This document shows positions 1 through 7,435 of a DNA stretch of 15,012 nucleotides, in pieces. Under the pieces are notes generated by a model. That model made no database searches. It was not told where the DNA came from and saw only the letters and a program-made list of their open reading frames with translations. Origin of the DNA: DASQHW01 sp038209365 (lineage in GTDB: Bacteria; Actinomycetota; Acidimicrobiia; IMCC26256; PALSA-610); NCBI GenBank assembly GCA_038209365.1, contig JBBQXS010000079.1:1-15012 (forward strand). Direction: 5' to 3'. Both the position numbers and the translations under genes were made by a program. Position 1 is the stretch's first letter; every line of letters begins with the position of its first letter.

Positions 1-132
1 GGTGTGGGGCTCGCCCGGCCCGCCCGGCCGCCCGTGCCCCCCCCCCCCCCCCGGGGCCCCCCTTTCCCTCTCGTTATGGGTTGGGGGGGGTGGTGGTGGG
101 TTTTATCCCCCCCACACCCACGCCTGCCCCCC
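1..132. other. Homopolymer-rich contig-edge sequence
   Basis: This stretch holds a run of 16 C (37-52), G4 then C6 (53-62), a run of 8 G (83-90), repeated TGG units (91-100) and further C runs (107-113, 127-132). I see no credible gene in it; reading frames through it give low-complexity Pro/Gly peptides. It resembles an assembly or sequencing artefact at a contig end rather than a natural upstream region. The promoter of the downstream topoisomerase gene and any partner parE gene therefore cannot be judged from this window. Confidence 0.6.
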
Positions 133-138
133 AGGAGG
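133..138 (+). promoter_or_regulatory. Ribosome binding site of topoisomerase IV A gene
   Basis: A full AGGAGG Shine-Dalgarno lies 5 nt before the ATG at 144. It decides the start: the open frame continues upstream to an ATG at 81, but that extension runs through the homopolymer-rich edge and has no ribosome site of its own. Confidence 0.75.
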
Positions 139-143
139 CGCAG

Positions 144-2573
144 ATGGCACGCCGCAAGACGACCAACCAGCTGATGCTCGAGACGCCGGCCGACGTGCCG
201 ATGCGCGCGCTCACCGAGGAGGTCGAGGCCGCGTTCCTCGAGTACTCGATGAGCGTCATCGTGTCGCGCGCGCTGCCGGACGTGCGCGACGGCCTCAAGC
301 CCGTGCACCGGCGCATCCTCTGGGCGATGCACGACGCGAACCTGCGTCCCGATCGCCCGTTCGTGAAGTGCGCGCGCGTCGTCGGGGACGTCATGGCGAA
401 CTACCACCCCCACGGCGACTCCGCCATCTACGAAGCACTGGTGCGCATGGGTCAGACGTTCTCGCTCACCGCGCCGCTCATCGACAAGCACGGCAACTTC
501 GGCTCGCCCTCTGATCCGCCTGCCGCTTCCCGCTACACGGAATGCCGGCTGTCGCCACTCGCGATGGAGATGCTCGCGGCGATCGACGAGGGGACCGTCG
601 ATCACGAGCCGAACTATGACGCATCGCGCACTCAGCCCACCGTGCTGCCGGCGCGGTTCCCCAACCTGCTGGTGAACGGCGCGCAGGGCATCGCGGTCGG
701 CATGGCGACCAACATTCCGCCACACAATCTGGCCGAGATCTGCAACGCCGCGATGCGCATGATGGACAAGCCCGACGTGACGCTCTCGGAGCTGATGCGG
801 CACGTGAAGGGGCCGGACTTCCCGACCGGCGGTCTCATCATGGGCGACGACGGCATCAAGGATGCATACCGGAGCGGTCGCGGCACGATACGCGTGCGCG
901 CCGTGCACGAGATCGAGCCCGTGAAACGGGGCGGCCAGGCGATCGTGCTCACCGAGATCCCCTTCCAGACGAGTGTCGACGCGATCGCCGGCAAGCTGGC
1001 GGACCTCGTCGAGTCGGGGAAGATCGACGGTGTGCGGGACATCCGCAACGAGTCGGGCCAGGGAAAGACGCGTCTCGTCATCGAGCTCCGGACCGACACG
1101 AATCCGCAGATCGTGCTCAACAACCTGTTCAAGCACACCGCCGCGCAGTCGACGTTCCCGGTGAACATGGTCGCGCTCGTCGACGGAGTGCCGCACACGA
1201 TCACGCTCGTGGAAGCGTTGCGAGGCTGGCTCGATCACCAAGTCGTCGTCGTCACCCGACGGACCCAGTTCCGCGTGGAGAAGGCCGAGGCGCGGCTGCA
1301 CATCGTCGAGGGTCTCGTGAAGGCCGTCGAGATGATCGATGCCGTGGTGAAGGCGATCCGCGCGTCCAAGGACCGCGCCGCGGCGCGCACCGCGCTCATG
1401 GGCAAGCCGTTCGGGTTCTCCGAGATCCAAGCGAGCCACATTCTCGACATGGCGCTCGGGCGTCTCACTCAGCTGGGCCGCGACGAGCTCACCCAGGAGG
1501 CAAAGGATCTCCACGCGGCGATCAAGGAGTTGCGCCGGATCCTCGCCAAGCGCGACGTGCTGCTCGATGTGATCCGCCAGGAGCTGACGGCGATCCGCGA
1601 CGCGCACAAAGCTCCCCGCCGGTCGCGGATCGTCAGCGACGACACGGGCGCGATCGACAGCGTCGAGCTCGTCGAGGACGAGCCATACGTCGTCACCGTC
1701 ACGGCCCGCGGCTACGTCAAGGCCGTGCCGGAGCGGGCGCGCGCGGCGAAGGTGGCCAACCCGGGGGAGCGGGACGCGGTCGCCCAGGTCATCGACACCA
1801 CCGCGCTCGCGGGGGTGTTGTTCTTCTCGGACCGCGGGCGTGCGTATCGCGCCGCGGTGCACGAGCTGCCGAAGGAGCGGCTCACCGCGGCGCAGAACCT
1901 GTTCCAGCTGGGTGACGGTGAGAAGGTCGTCGCCGTCCTGGACGCGCGGCTGCACGAGGAGCACCCGAACCTCGTGCTGGTCACCGCGAGTGGGGCCGTG
2001 AAGCGCACGAGCCTCTCGGAGTTCGCCGAGGCATCCGGCCGCCAGAACGGCATCGTCGCGATGAAGCTCGGTGACGGCGACCGCGTGGTGGCCGTCTTCC
2101 CGGGCTGGGACGACTACGAATTGCTGCTGGTCACCGCGAACGGGCAGGGCATCCGCTTCGTCGAGGCCGACGTACGCCCGGTCGGCCGCAGTGCCGGCGG
2201 GATCCGCGGCATCCGGTTGAAGGGCGACGACCATGTCGTCGGCGCGTGCGCGGTCGCGCACGAGGAAGTTGTCGTCCTCGCAAGCGCGCAGGGCTACGCC
2301 AAGCGCACCGGCGTTGACGAGTTCCCCATCCAGGCGCGCGGCGGCGCGGGATTGAAGGCGGCCAAGATCGACAAGGCGCGGGGCCCGCTGGTCGCGGTGG
2401 CCACGGCGGCCGACGAGATCGCGTTCCTCACCGCCGACGGGTGCCTCGTGATGCCCGGACACGGTGTGCGGGCCGCCGGCCGAGACGGTGGTGGTTCCAA
2501 GACGTCGCCGGCCGGATTGGAGCGCGTCGTCGCCGTGGTCTCGGGCGACCGTTTGGACGCTTCCTCGCGATAG
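144..2573 (+). CDS. parC: DNA topoisomerase IV subunit A (type IIA, ParC/GyrA family)
   Basis: This is the 809-aa DNA-cleaving subunit of a type IIA topoisomerase, which relaxes and decatenates DNA together with an ATPase subunit (ParE, not in the window). Residues 44-57 carry the LPDVRDGLKPVHRR signature, 88-97 the HPHGDSAIYE quinolone-pocket region (Ser93 and Glu97 at the usual resistance positions), and Arg130-Tyr131 in RYTE are the catalytic pair. After the coiled-coil region, residues from about 500 form a beta-pinwheel of repeated strands such as YVVTVTARGYVKAV. The overall pattern matches Streptomyces-type ParC as I remember it better than the classical GyrA. A GyrA-box-like QARGGAG (730-736) lies near the C-terminus instead of in the first blade. 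Identity as a type IIA A subunit is near certain; ParC versus a second GyrA is less so. Confidence 0.93.
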   Translation: MARRKTTNQLMLETPADVPMRALTEEVEAAFLEYSMSVIVSRALPDVRDGLKPVHRRILWAMHDANLRPDRPFVKCARVVGDVMANYHPHGDSAIYEALVRMGQTFSLTAPLIDKHGNFGSPSDPPAASRYTECRLSPLAMEMLAAIDEGTVDHEPNYDASRTQPTVLPARFPNLLVNGAQGIAVGMATNIPPHNLAEICNAAMRMMDKPDVTLSELMRHVKGPDFPTGGLIMGDDGIKDAYRSGRGTIRVRAVHEIEPVKRGGQAIVLTEIPFQTSVDAIAGKLADLVESGKIDGVRDIRNESGQGKTRLVIELRTDTNPQIVLNNLFKHTAAQSTFPVNMVALVDGVPHTITLVEALRGWLDHQVVVVTRRTQFRVEKAEARLHIVEGLVKAVEMIDAVVKAIRASKDRAAARTALMGKPFGFSEIQASHILDMALGRLTQLGRDELTQEAKDLHAAIKELRRILAKRDVLLDVIRQELTAIRDAHKAPRRSRIVSDDTGAIDSVELVEDEPYVVTVTARGYVKAVPERARAAKVANPGERDAVAQVIDTTALAGVLFFSDRGRAYRAAVHELPKERLTAAQNLFQLGDGEKVVAVLDARLHEEHPNLVLVTASGAVKRTSLSEFAEASGRQNGIVAMKLGDGDRVVAVFPGWDDYELLLVTANGQGIRFVEADVRPVGRSAGGIRGIRLKGDDHVVGACAVAHEEVVVLASAQGYAKRTGVDEFPIQARGGAGLKAAKIDKARGPLVAVATAADEIAFLTADGCLVMPGHGVRAAGRDGGGSKTSPAGLERVVAVVSGDRLDASSR

Positions 2574-2601
2574 CGCCCCCGCCCGATCCGGGTCAGGGCG
2601 C
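2573..2601. terminator. Candidate bidirectional terminator between convergent genes
   Basis: GCGCCC (2573-2578) pairs with GGGCGC (2596-2601), and inside it CCCG (2582-2585) pairs with CGGG (2589-2592) around the triloop ATC, leaving a symmetric 3x3 internal loop. The hairpin spans both stop codons of the convergent genes, which are 19 nt apart. There is no strong T tract on either side, so it would be a weak or non-canonical terminator; high-GC actinobacteria often lack the U tract. Confidence 0.4.
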
Positions 2602-3279
2602 CGGATTCTCGACGGTCTGCCAGTCGCGCGTCGTCAAATACGTTCGGAACTGCTCGCCGACGTGCCGCACGTCGTCCATCGTCTTGGGATGCCGGAGCTC
2701 GTAGAGGTGCGGGAAGCGTTGCATCGCGCGTGTGAGGTCCCACAGCGCATCCGCATCCTCTCCCTCGGGCGCGGGCACGACGACGGGGCCGTAGACCGCA
2801 TACCCGCTGTCGAACACGATCGTCGGTACGCCGTGGGCGCCGTATCGCGCGACCGCGTCCTCGTGATCGCCGCGTGCTTCGGCGAGCGTCGTGTCGTCGG
2901 CGATCGCCCGCTCGACGAAGGAGGGATCGAAACCGGCGGCATCGATCACCTTCGCGTGCGTTTCGGGAACGTGGGTCTTCGTGCCGTCGTGGAAGAACGC
3001 ACGCCCGATCGCCTCGTACCAGCGGTCGAGCGCGTCGTTGCCGAGCTCCCGGCGGATCAGCACACCGACGCGCATTTGTCCGAACCCGTACGACCACGGC
3101 CGCTCCCACGGATGGCGCTTGCCCGCCACGAGGTTCACCTCCTCCAACGAGAAGAACTTCCAGGCGATGTCGAGCGGGAGGCGTTCGCGAACGTCGCGTA
3201 TCCATACCGACGTCTGATACGCGTACGGGCACATCGGGTCGAAGTAGAAGACGATCGATTCCGCGCTCGACTCGGACAT
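2593..3279 (-). CDS. DsbA-family thioredoxin-fold protein, mycothiol-dependent reductase-like
   Basis: A 228-aa cytoplasmic protein with no signal peptide and the length and layout of the DsbA/FrnE-like family that includes the mycobacterial mycothiol-dependent nitroreductase Rv2466c. The N-terminal strand is followed by FDPMCPYAY, with the nucleophile Cys17. The expected second cysteine of the CxxC site is Ala20, so this is a one-cysteine (CPYA) version. The cis-proline loop GVPT has Pro152, followed by FDSGYAVYGPVV and a C-terminal helix with FPHLYELRHPKT, all typical of the subfamily. A monothiol reaction with mycothiol is the natural inference; the substrate is unknown. The ATG at 3279 is chosen because upstream codons have no homologous character and would overrun the divergent gene. 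It diverges from the serine hydrolase across 36 nt and is convergent with the topoisomerase gene. Confidence 0.85.
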   Translation of the reverse strand: MSESSAESIVFYFDPMCPYAYQTSVWIRDVRERLPLDIAWKFFSLEEVNLVAGKRHPWERPWSYGFGQMRVGVLIRRELGNDALDRWYEAIGRAFFHDGTKTHVPETHAKVIDAAGFDPSFVERAIADDTTLAEARGDHEDAVARYGAHGVPTIVFDSGYAVYGPVVVPAPEGEDADALWDLTRAMQRFPHLYELRHPKTMDDVRHVGEQFRTYLTTRDWQTVENPAP

Positions 3280-3315
3280 GCTGCGAGTCTCGCATCTTCG
3301 GTCTACGGTGCGCCC
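3280..3315. promoter_or_regulatory. 36-nt divergent promoter region
   Basis: On the + strand TACGGT (3304-3309) fits the TANNNT -10 consensus and ends exactly 6 nt before the GTG at 3316, so transcription would start at or next to the first codon (leaderless). On the - strand GAGACT (3286-3291) sits 6 nt before the ATG at 3279; it keeps only the A2 and T6 positions and is weaker. No Shine-Dalgarno is visible for either gene. The -35 regions would have to lie inside the opposite gene. Confidence 0.5.
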
Positions 3316-4302
3316 GTGGCCGACGCGGCACCGCTTGTCGACGACTTGTTCACGAACGAGGCTCGGTACGGCACGACGTACGCCGCCCTCGTCGTGCAGC
3401 ACGACCGCCGGCTCGCGGAGCGCTACAGCGGCGCACTCCCGCACTTCGACGGCCCCGACGAGCCGGTCGGGCCCGACACCAGGCTGCTCTCGTGGTCGGT
3501 CGCGAAGTCAGTCCTCCACGCCGCCGTCGGCGTGCTCGTGGGCGAACACCATCTCGACCTCGACGCGCCCGTGCCGGTTCCCGAGTGGTCCGCGCCGGAC
3601 GACCCGCGGGGCGCGATCACGCTCGAGCACCTGCTTTGCATGCGCGACGGTCTCGCCTTCGTCGAGGACTACGTCGACGCGGGCCGCTCGGACGTGATCG
3701 AGATGCTCTTCGGTGCCGGGAAGGACGACGTCGCGCACTTCGCCGCGGACCGGGCGCTCGCCCATCCGCCCGACACCGTCTTCAACTACTCGTCCGGCAC
3801 CTCGAACATCGTCGCGCGCGTCGTCGGCACCGTCGTCGGGCAGGGCGAAGCCACGCTGGAGTTCCTCCGGGACGCGGTGTTCGGGCCGATCGGCATGGAG
3901 TCCGCGACAGCCCGCGTCGACGCCGCCGGCACGTTCATCGGCTCTTCCTATGTGTACGCGACCGCCCGCGACTGGGTGCGCTTCGGCCAGTGCTACCTGC
4001 ACGACGGCGTGAGCGGCGGCCGCCGCGTCGTCCCCGAGGGTTGGGTCGCGCACGGACGGCGAGCCCGCTCCGTTGATCCCGACGACGGTCGCCCGTACGG
4101 CGCGCACTGGTGGGTGCTGAACGGCGTCAATGATGCGTTCTTCGCGAGCGGCTACGAGGGCCAGCGCGTCGTCGTGTGCCCCAGTCGCGGACTCGTCATC
4201 GCCCGGTTCGGCCGGTCGACCTCGAACCAGTACGACGCGCTGGCCGACTGGTGCCGGGCCGTTGTCGCGGCTTGTGCCCCGCCGGATACGGTCCGGACAT
4301 GA
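3316..4302 (+). CDS. Serine hydrolase, beta-lactamase/class C PBP-like family
   Basis: A 328-aa protein of the serine beta-lactamase-like superfamily (Pfam Beta-lactamase type, which includes esterases, 6-aminohexanoate-dimer hydrolase and DD-peptidases). The catalytic SxxK is Ser61-Val-Ala-Lys64 in LLSWSVAKS, the YxS/N motif is Tyr158-Ser-Ser160 in FNYSSGTSN, and the third active-site element is GYEGQ (279-283), as in the NylB/EstB-like branch. There is no signal peptide, which argues for a cytoplasmic esterase or amidase rather than a secreted beta-lactamase. The GTG at 3316 is the only plausible start after the divergent gene and has a TANNNT box 6 nt upstream. The stop overlaps the next gene by ATGA, suggesting co-expression. 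The substrate cannot be predicted. Confidence 0.87.
   Translation: MADAAPLVDDLFTNEARYGTTYAALVVQHDRRLAERYSGALPHFDGPDEPVGPDTRLLSWSVAKSVLHAAVGVLVGEHHLDLDAPVPVPEWSAPDDPRGAITLEHLLCMRDGLAFVEDYVDAGRSDVIEMLFGAGKDDVAHFAADRALAHPPDTVFNYSSGTSNIVARVVGTVVGQGEATLEFLRDAVFGPIGMESATARVDAAGTFIGSSYVYATARDWVRFGQCYLHDGVSGGRRVVPEGWVAHGRRARSVDPDDGRPYGAHWWVLNGVNDAFFASGYEGQRVVVCPSRGLVIARFGRSTSNQYDALADWCRAVVAACAPPDTVRT
4287..4292 (+). promoter_or_regulatory. Candidate leaderless -10 box before the MDMPI-family gene
   Basis: TACGGT lies 6 nt before the ATG at 4299, the same hexamer and spacing as before the GTG at 3316. It lies inside the last codons of the hydrolase gene. The downstream gene may thus be both translationally coupled (ATGA overlap) and separately transcribed without a leader. 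One copy could be chance; the identical repeat is what makes it notable. Confidence 0.4.
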
Positions 4303-5120
4303 CCGCACCCCTCATCGATCCCCTCCACGAGGTGTGGAGCGACATCGCCGACCTGTGCGACGGCCTCTCGGGCGCGCAATGGGAAACGCCGACCGAATGC
4401 CCGGGCTGGACGGTGCGCGACAACGTCGCGCACATGATCGGGACCGAGCGCATGCTCATGGGCGAACAGCCCGGCGCGCGAGCAGAGGCCGGCGACGCGC
4501 CGGTCCCCGCGCACGTCCGCAACGACATCGGCAAGGCGAACGAGCGATGGATCGAGACGTACCTCGGCTGGGAAGGCCCGAAGCTGTTGGACGAGTTCCG
4601 CGCGGTCACGGCGCGCCGCCTCGACCAGCTGCGCGCGCTCACTTCCGAGGAGTGGGAGCGGGAAGGCTTCACCCCGGAAGGACCGGGCCCGTACCGCCAG
4701 TTCATGGCGATTCGGGTCTTCGACTGCTGGTACCACGATCAGGACATCCGCGAGGCGCTCGACCGGCCCGGCCTCATGGAAGGCCTGTCCGCGGACCTCT
4801 CACTCCGGCGCATCATCGAGCGGGGCATGCCGTACGTCGTCGGGAAGAAGGCCGCGGCCCCCCAGGGCGCGCGCGTGCGGTTCGACCTCTCGGCACCGGC
4901 GCTGACGGCGGACGTGGTCGTCGACGGTCGTGCCGCCGCCGTTCCTTCTGATCCCGGCCGGGCGCCGACGACGTTGCTCGCGCTCGACCGCCGGACGTTC
5001 GCGCGCCTCGCCGGAGGCCGATGGACGGGCTCGCACGCCCGCGCGCACGGGTCGGTGCGCGTCGATGGCGATCAGGAGCTCGGCGACCGCATCATCGACA
5101 ACATGGCGTTCACCATCTGA
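4299..5120 (+). CDS. Maleylpyruvate isomerase family mycothiol-dependent enzyme (DinB/MDMPI fold)
   Basis: A 273-aa protein whose first ~150 residues match the mycothiol-dependent maleylpyruvate isomerase N-terminal domain, a DinB-like four-helix bundle that binds a divalent metal. The signature CPGWTVRDNVAHMIGTE gives metal ligand His45, and FDCWYHDQDIR gives Asp142 and His146, equivalent to the His-Glu-His triad of the Corynebacterium enzyme as I recall it, with Asp in place of Glu. The C-terminal domain (about 170-273) ends in a sterol-carrier-like segment with GDRIIDNMAFTI. Most members act with mycothiol as thiol cofactor, but true maleylpyruvate isomerase activity is not implied, since this family is large and mostly uncharacterised. 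It overlaps the hydrolase stop by 4 nt and is near the DsbA-like protein, a second possible mycothiol user. Confidence 0.87.
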   Translation: MTAPLIDPLHEVWSDIADLCDGLSGAQWETPTECPGWTVRDNVAHMIGTERMLMGEQPGARAEAGDAPVPAHVRNDIGKANERWIETYLGWEGPKLLDEFRAVTARRLDQLRALTSEEWEREGFTPEGPGPYRQFMAIRVFDCWYHDQDIREALDRPGLMEGLSADLSLRRIIERGMPYVVGKKAAAPQGARVRFDLSAPALTADVVVDGRAAAVPSDPGRAPTTLLALDRRTFARLAGGRWTGSHARAHGSVRVDGDQELGDRIIDNMAFTI

Positions 5121-5133
5121 CCGCCCGTTCTCG

Positions 5134-7269
5134 TCAGACGCGAGATTCGCCGCGACGGCGACGCGAGGCGAGCGCGGCACCCGCCGCGAGCAGCCCACCG
5201 GCGAGGGCGATGAGGCCCTGGGTTTCGCTCCCCGTGAACGGCAGCTCGGCGCCCGCCGTCGTCGCGCCCGAAGGCAGCTGCGCGGTCTCGGCGCCCACGA
5301 GGACGGCGCCCGGCGGTTCCGGCGCGGGGTTCGGTGCGGGAACGGGCTTGTCGCCGGGCTTCGGCTTCGGGTGCGGCTTCGGTGCCTCCGGCCAGCTGCA
5401 GTCGACGGTGGCGTGGAACGTCTGGCACACCAGCGAGGACGAGTCGTTGCCGACGGCCATCGCGTTGCCGGTGAACACCTGCGCGAGGACTTCCGGCGAC
5501 CCGCTCACGAGCTTGGTGCTGGCCTTCGACGCCCTGCTCGTGTCCTCGTGGCTCTGGGTCACGAGCGCGACGACGGTGTTGTGGCCGCTGTCCGCCGTGG
5601 CGAAGCCGATGTTGAGGACGCCGCTGATCTGCCGGACACGCACACCGCCCGGGATCGGTCCGCCGTCCGGGGCGAACGCACTGTCCCAGCCCGCAAGGAA
5701 CTCCGTGCCCTGGAGCGAGCCGCCGAGCTCCAGGGTCACGCCACCGAGGTCGACGCTCTGGGCGAACTGGGCGAAGGGGTTCGCGCTGTTCAGCCACTCG
5801 AGGTTCGTGAGTAGGTTCAGGAACTGTGTGAGCGCACCCTGCGCGGCCATCAACTCGGGGTGCGCCTGCGCCAACCCGTTGAGCGAGATGCCGGCGAGCG
5901 CACCGTTGAAGCCGGTGTTCGCAAGCGCGAGCCCGAGGTTCCCGACGGTTGCCGTTTGCGTCGACGACGCGGAGTTGTCGCCACTGACGTGTCCGACGGC
6001 CACCTGCGAGACGTCGGTGGTCGACGCGTTGCCGATCGCCTGCGCGTTCCCGGTTCTGACCCTGGCGAGCGTGCTGCCGGCCGCGCTCGAACCGGCCGGG
6101 TCCGACGCGAACAGCGGTGACAGTGCGAGCAGGACCGCCTGGACGATCTCGGCCTCTTCGGAGGACAACTGGCTCGGGTCGAACGACGCGAGTGCGACGT
6201 TGCCGCCCGTGTTCGCAAGCGCAGTACCGAAGTTGACGATGATCGCGCGCTGATCGATCGTCAGCACCGCGGTGCCGCTGGCGTCTCCGCCGGCCAGTTG
6301 ACGGATACGGGACCTCGACTGGTCACCGATCGCGTTGGCGCTGCCCGTGACCACTTCACCGCTCGCCGTCCCCACTGCGACCGACTGCCCGGACTGGCTC
6401 GAACCGTTGGATCCCAACGTCCCGATCGTGATGTTCAGGCCGCTGTTGCCGACCGCGATGCCGACGTTGACGACCATCGCGTTCTGGTTGCTCTGCTCGC
6501 CGTTGCCGACCAGCGCGGACTGCTTGATGCCGGTCCTCGCCGAGTCGCCGATCGCGCCCGCGTTCCCGGTCCTGATCGCGCTCTTGATCATGCCGATGCT
6601 CGGCGACCCCGCTCCCCCCGCACCGACGAGGTTGTTGCCGCTGTTCGAGTGGGCCACTCCGACGTTGACGATGAGCGCGATCTGCAGGATGTCGACCGTG
6701 CCGTGCTCACTCTGGTGCACGTTGACCTGCTGGCCGATCGTGCTGTTGCTGTCGGTGCCCGTTGCCGTGGACCCGCCGGTTGTCGTGTTGCCTGTCGCGC
6801 TGGCGCTGGCGGTCGGCGCGGGCGTGCCCGCCGGGGTCGTCGCGGTTGCGCTGTTTGCACCGGTGTTCGCGACCGAGGTGCCGTCGGTGCCGACGTTCGC
6901 ATTCTGGTCGTTGTTGTTCTGCGGCGGCCCGGGCGCGCCGGCCGGAGTCGACGGGGTCGGCTCGGCCTGCACGCCGGTCGGCGGGAGCGCGGTTTGGGTC
7001 TGGGGCGCCGGCGCGGCCGCGGTCGAGTTGTCCGTCGGCGCGGGAGGATTCCCGCTCGCCGGCGGCGCAGTCTCGGCGGGCGGGGGCGTCGAGGTTTCAG
7101 CCGGCGGTGTCGACGGTTGCGCGGGAGGGTTTGTCGCTTCGGCGGCCGGCGTACCGGCCGGCACTGACTCGTCCGCATGTGCACGCCCGGCGAACAGCAA
7201 CAACGCGATGAGAACCAGCGTTGCTGCGAACAACATGCGAAGACCAAGCCTCGCGGAGGCCACGACCAC
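5134..7269 (-). CDS. Secreted LPxTG-anchored repeat protein
   Basis: A 711-aa cell-surface protein. A signal peptide (1-32: basic n-region, hydrophobic core about 12-27, AHA|D cleavage) is followed by a Pro/Ala/Thr-rich stretch to about 118, then a repeat region (about 180-616). The end is a Pro/Lys-rich spacer (628-656), LPFTG (676-680), a hydrophobic segment (684-702) and RRRR, the classic sortase signal. Repeat units combine TGNAxAIG (233, 308, 406, 599) with a Q-x-A ... N-x-G ... S/T-G-x-N block ending at 213, 279, 357, 455 and 564. Only two cysteines lie in the mature protein (Cys615, Cys624), a possible disulfide. The GTG at 7269 is chosen because AAGGAG lies 9 nt upstream and it gives a clean signal peptide; an in-frame ATG at 7341 is the alternative. 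No sortase gene is in the window. I do not recognise a named family; a surface fibre or adhesin role is inference. Confidence 0.85.
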   Translation of the reverse strand: MVVASARLGLRMLFAATLVLIALLLFAGRAHADESVPAGTPAAEATNPPAQPSTPPAETSTPPPAETAPPASGNPPAPTDNSTAAAPAPQTQTALPPTGVQAEPTPSTPAGAPGPPQNNNDQNANVGTDGTSVANTGANSATATTPAGTPAPTASASATGNTTTGGSTATGTDSNSTIGQQVNVHQSEHGTVDILQIALIVNVGVAHSNSGNNLVGAGGAGSPSIGMIKSAIRTGNAGAIGDSARTGIKQSALVGNGEQSNQNAMVVNVGIAVGNSGLNITIGTLGSNGSSQSGQSVAVGTASGEVVTGSANAIGDQSRSRIRQLAGGDASGTAVLTIDQRAIIVNFGTALANTGGNVALASFDPSQLSSEEAEIVQAVLLALSPLFASDPAGSSAAGSTLARVRTGNAQAIGNASTTDVSQVAVGHVSGDNSASSTQTATVGNLGLALANTGFNGALAGISLNGLAQAHPELMAAQGALTQFLNLLTNLEWLNSANPFAQFAQSVDLGGVTLELGGSLQGTEFLAGWDSAFAPDGGPIPGGVRVRQISGVLNIGFATADSGHNTVVALVTQSHEDTSRASKASTKLVSGSPEVLAQVFTGNAMAVGNDSSSLVCQTFHATVDCSWPEAPKPHPKPKPGDKPVPAPNPAPEPPGAVLVGAETAQLPSGATTAGAELPFTGSETQGLIALAGGLLAAGAALASRRRRGESRV
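5422..6732 (-). repeat. Protein-level repeat region of the LPxTG protein
   Basis: The region encodes residues 180-616. Five blocks end in S/T-G-x-N (SGNN, SGLN, TGGN, TGFN, SGHN), each preceded by N-x-G-x-A. Four TGNA-like units lead into a Gln 13-17 residues later. Spacing between units is irregular and inserts (for example 458-540) lack the motif, so this is a diverged rather than a recent tandem repeat. The same Q-x-A-x-x-N-S-G-x-N core occurs in the neighbouring secreted protein. Confidence 0.65.
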
Positions 7270-7366
7270 GGGTACCCGCTCCTTCGGCGACGACCGACAG
7301 CATTCCGGTGTACGTCCCCCACCGGCAAATTCGCTTCCCATGGGTGGCACGCCCCACCCGGGATGA
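7270..7366 (-). promoter_or_regulatory. Structured leader of the LPxTG protein gene
   Basis: Upstream of the GTG at 7269 the transcript could form two perfect 6-bp stems: 7305-7310 with 7320-7325 (9-nt loop), and 7342-7347 with 7354-7359 (6-nt loop). Together with the 10-bp hairpin at 7373-7396 this makes three consecutive stems in the leader. I compared it by eye with ydaO (c-di-AMP), cobalamin and c-di-GMP riboswitches and found only scattered resemblance, so no named class is claimed. An attenuator or RNA-stability structure is possible, as is chance in GC-rich DNA. Confidence 0.3.
7279..7284 (-). promoter_or_regulatory. Ribosome binding site of the LPxTG protein gene
   Basis: AAGGAG on the minus strand, 9 nt before the GTG at 7269. 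It is the main reason for choosing this start over the upstream in-frame ATG at 7341. Confidence 0.6.
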
Positions 7367-7372
7367 CTGCAA

Positions 7373-7396
7373 GGGGAGGGGCGGATGCCCCTCCCC
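7373..7396 (-). terminator. GC-rich hairpin between the two repeat-protein genes
   Basis: A perfect 10-bp stem (7373-7382 with 7387-7396) with a 4-nt loop lies 40 nt after the stop of the smaller secreted protein and about 100 nt before the start of the LPxTG gene. On the minus strand it is followed by TTGCAG, not a T tract. It may terminate or partially attenuate transcription between the two genes, giving different levels of the anchored and non-anchored proteins. Confidence 0.5.
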
Positions 7397-7435
7397 CGGC
7401 AATCGGCATTTACGTTTTCACTCGCTCGGTAGCAG

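Noticed and set aside
2464..3315. Upstream extension of the serine hydrolase frame
   Set aside because: It would overlap the whole DsbA-like gene and part of the topoisomerase gene. The hydrolase domain begins just after 3316, and the GTG there has a promoter-like box.
5121..5145. Terminator between the convergent MDMPI-family and LPxTG genes
   Set aside because: Only a 5-bp stem TCTCG/CGAGA with a 7-nt loop is present in and after the 13-nt gap; too weak to call in GC-rich sequence.
5021..6253. 410-codon plus-strand open frame opposite the LPxTG protein
   Set aside because: It overlaps a minus-strand gene with a signal peptide, repeats and sorting signal; its own composition mirrors the antisense of Asn/Gly/Ala-rich repeats.
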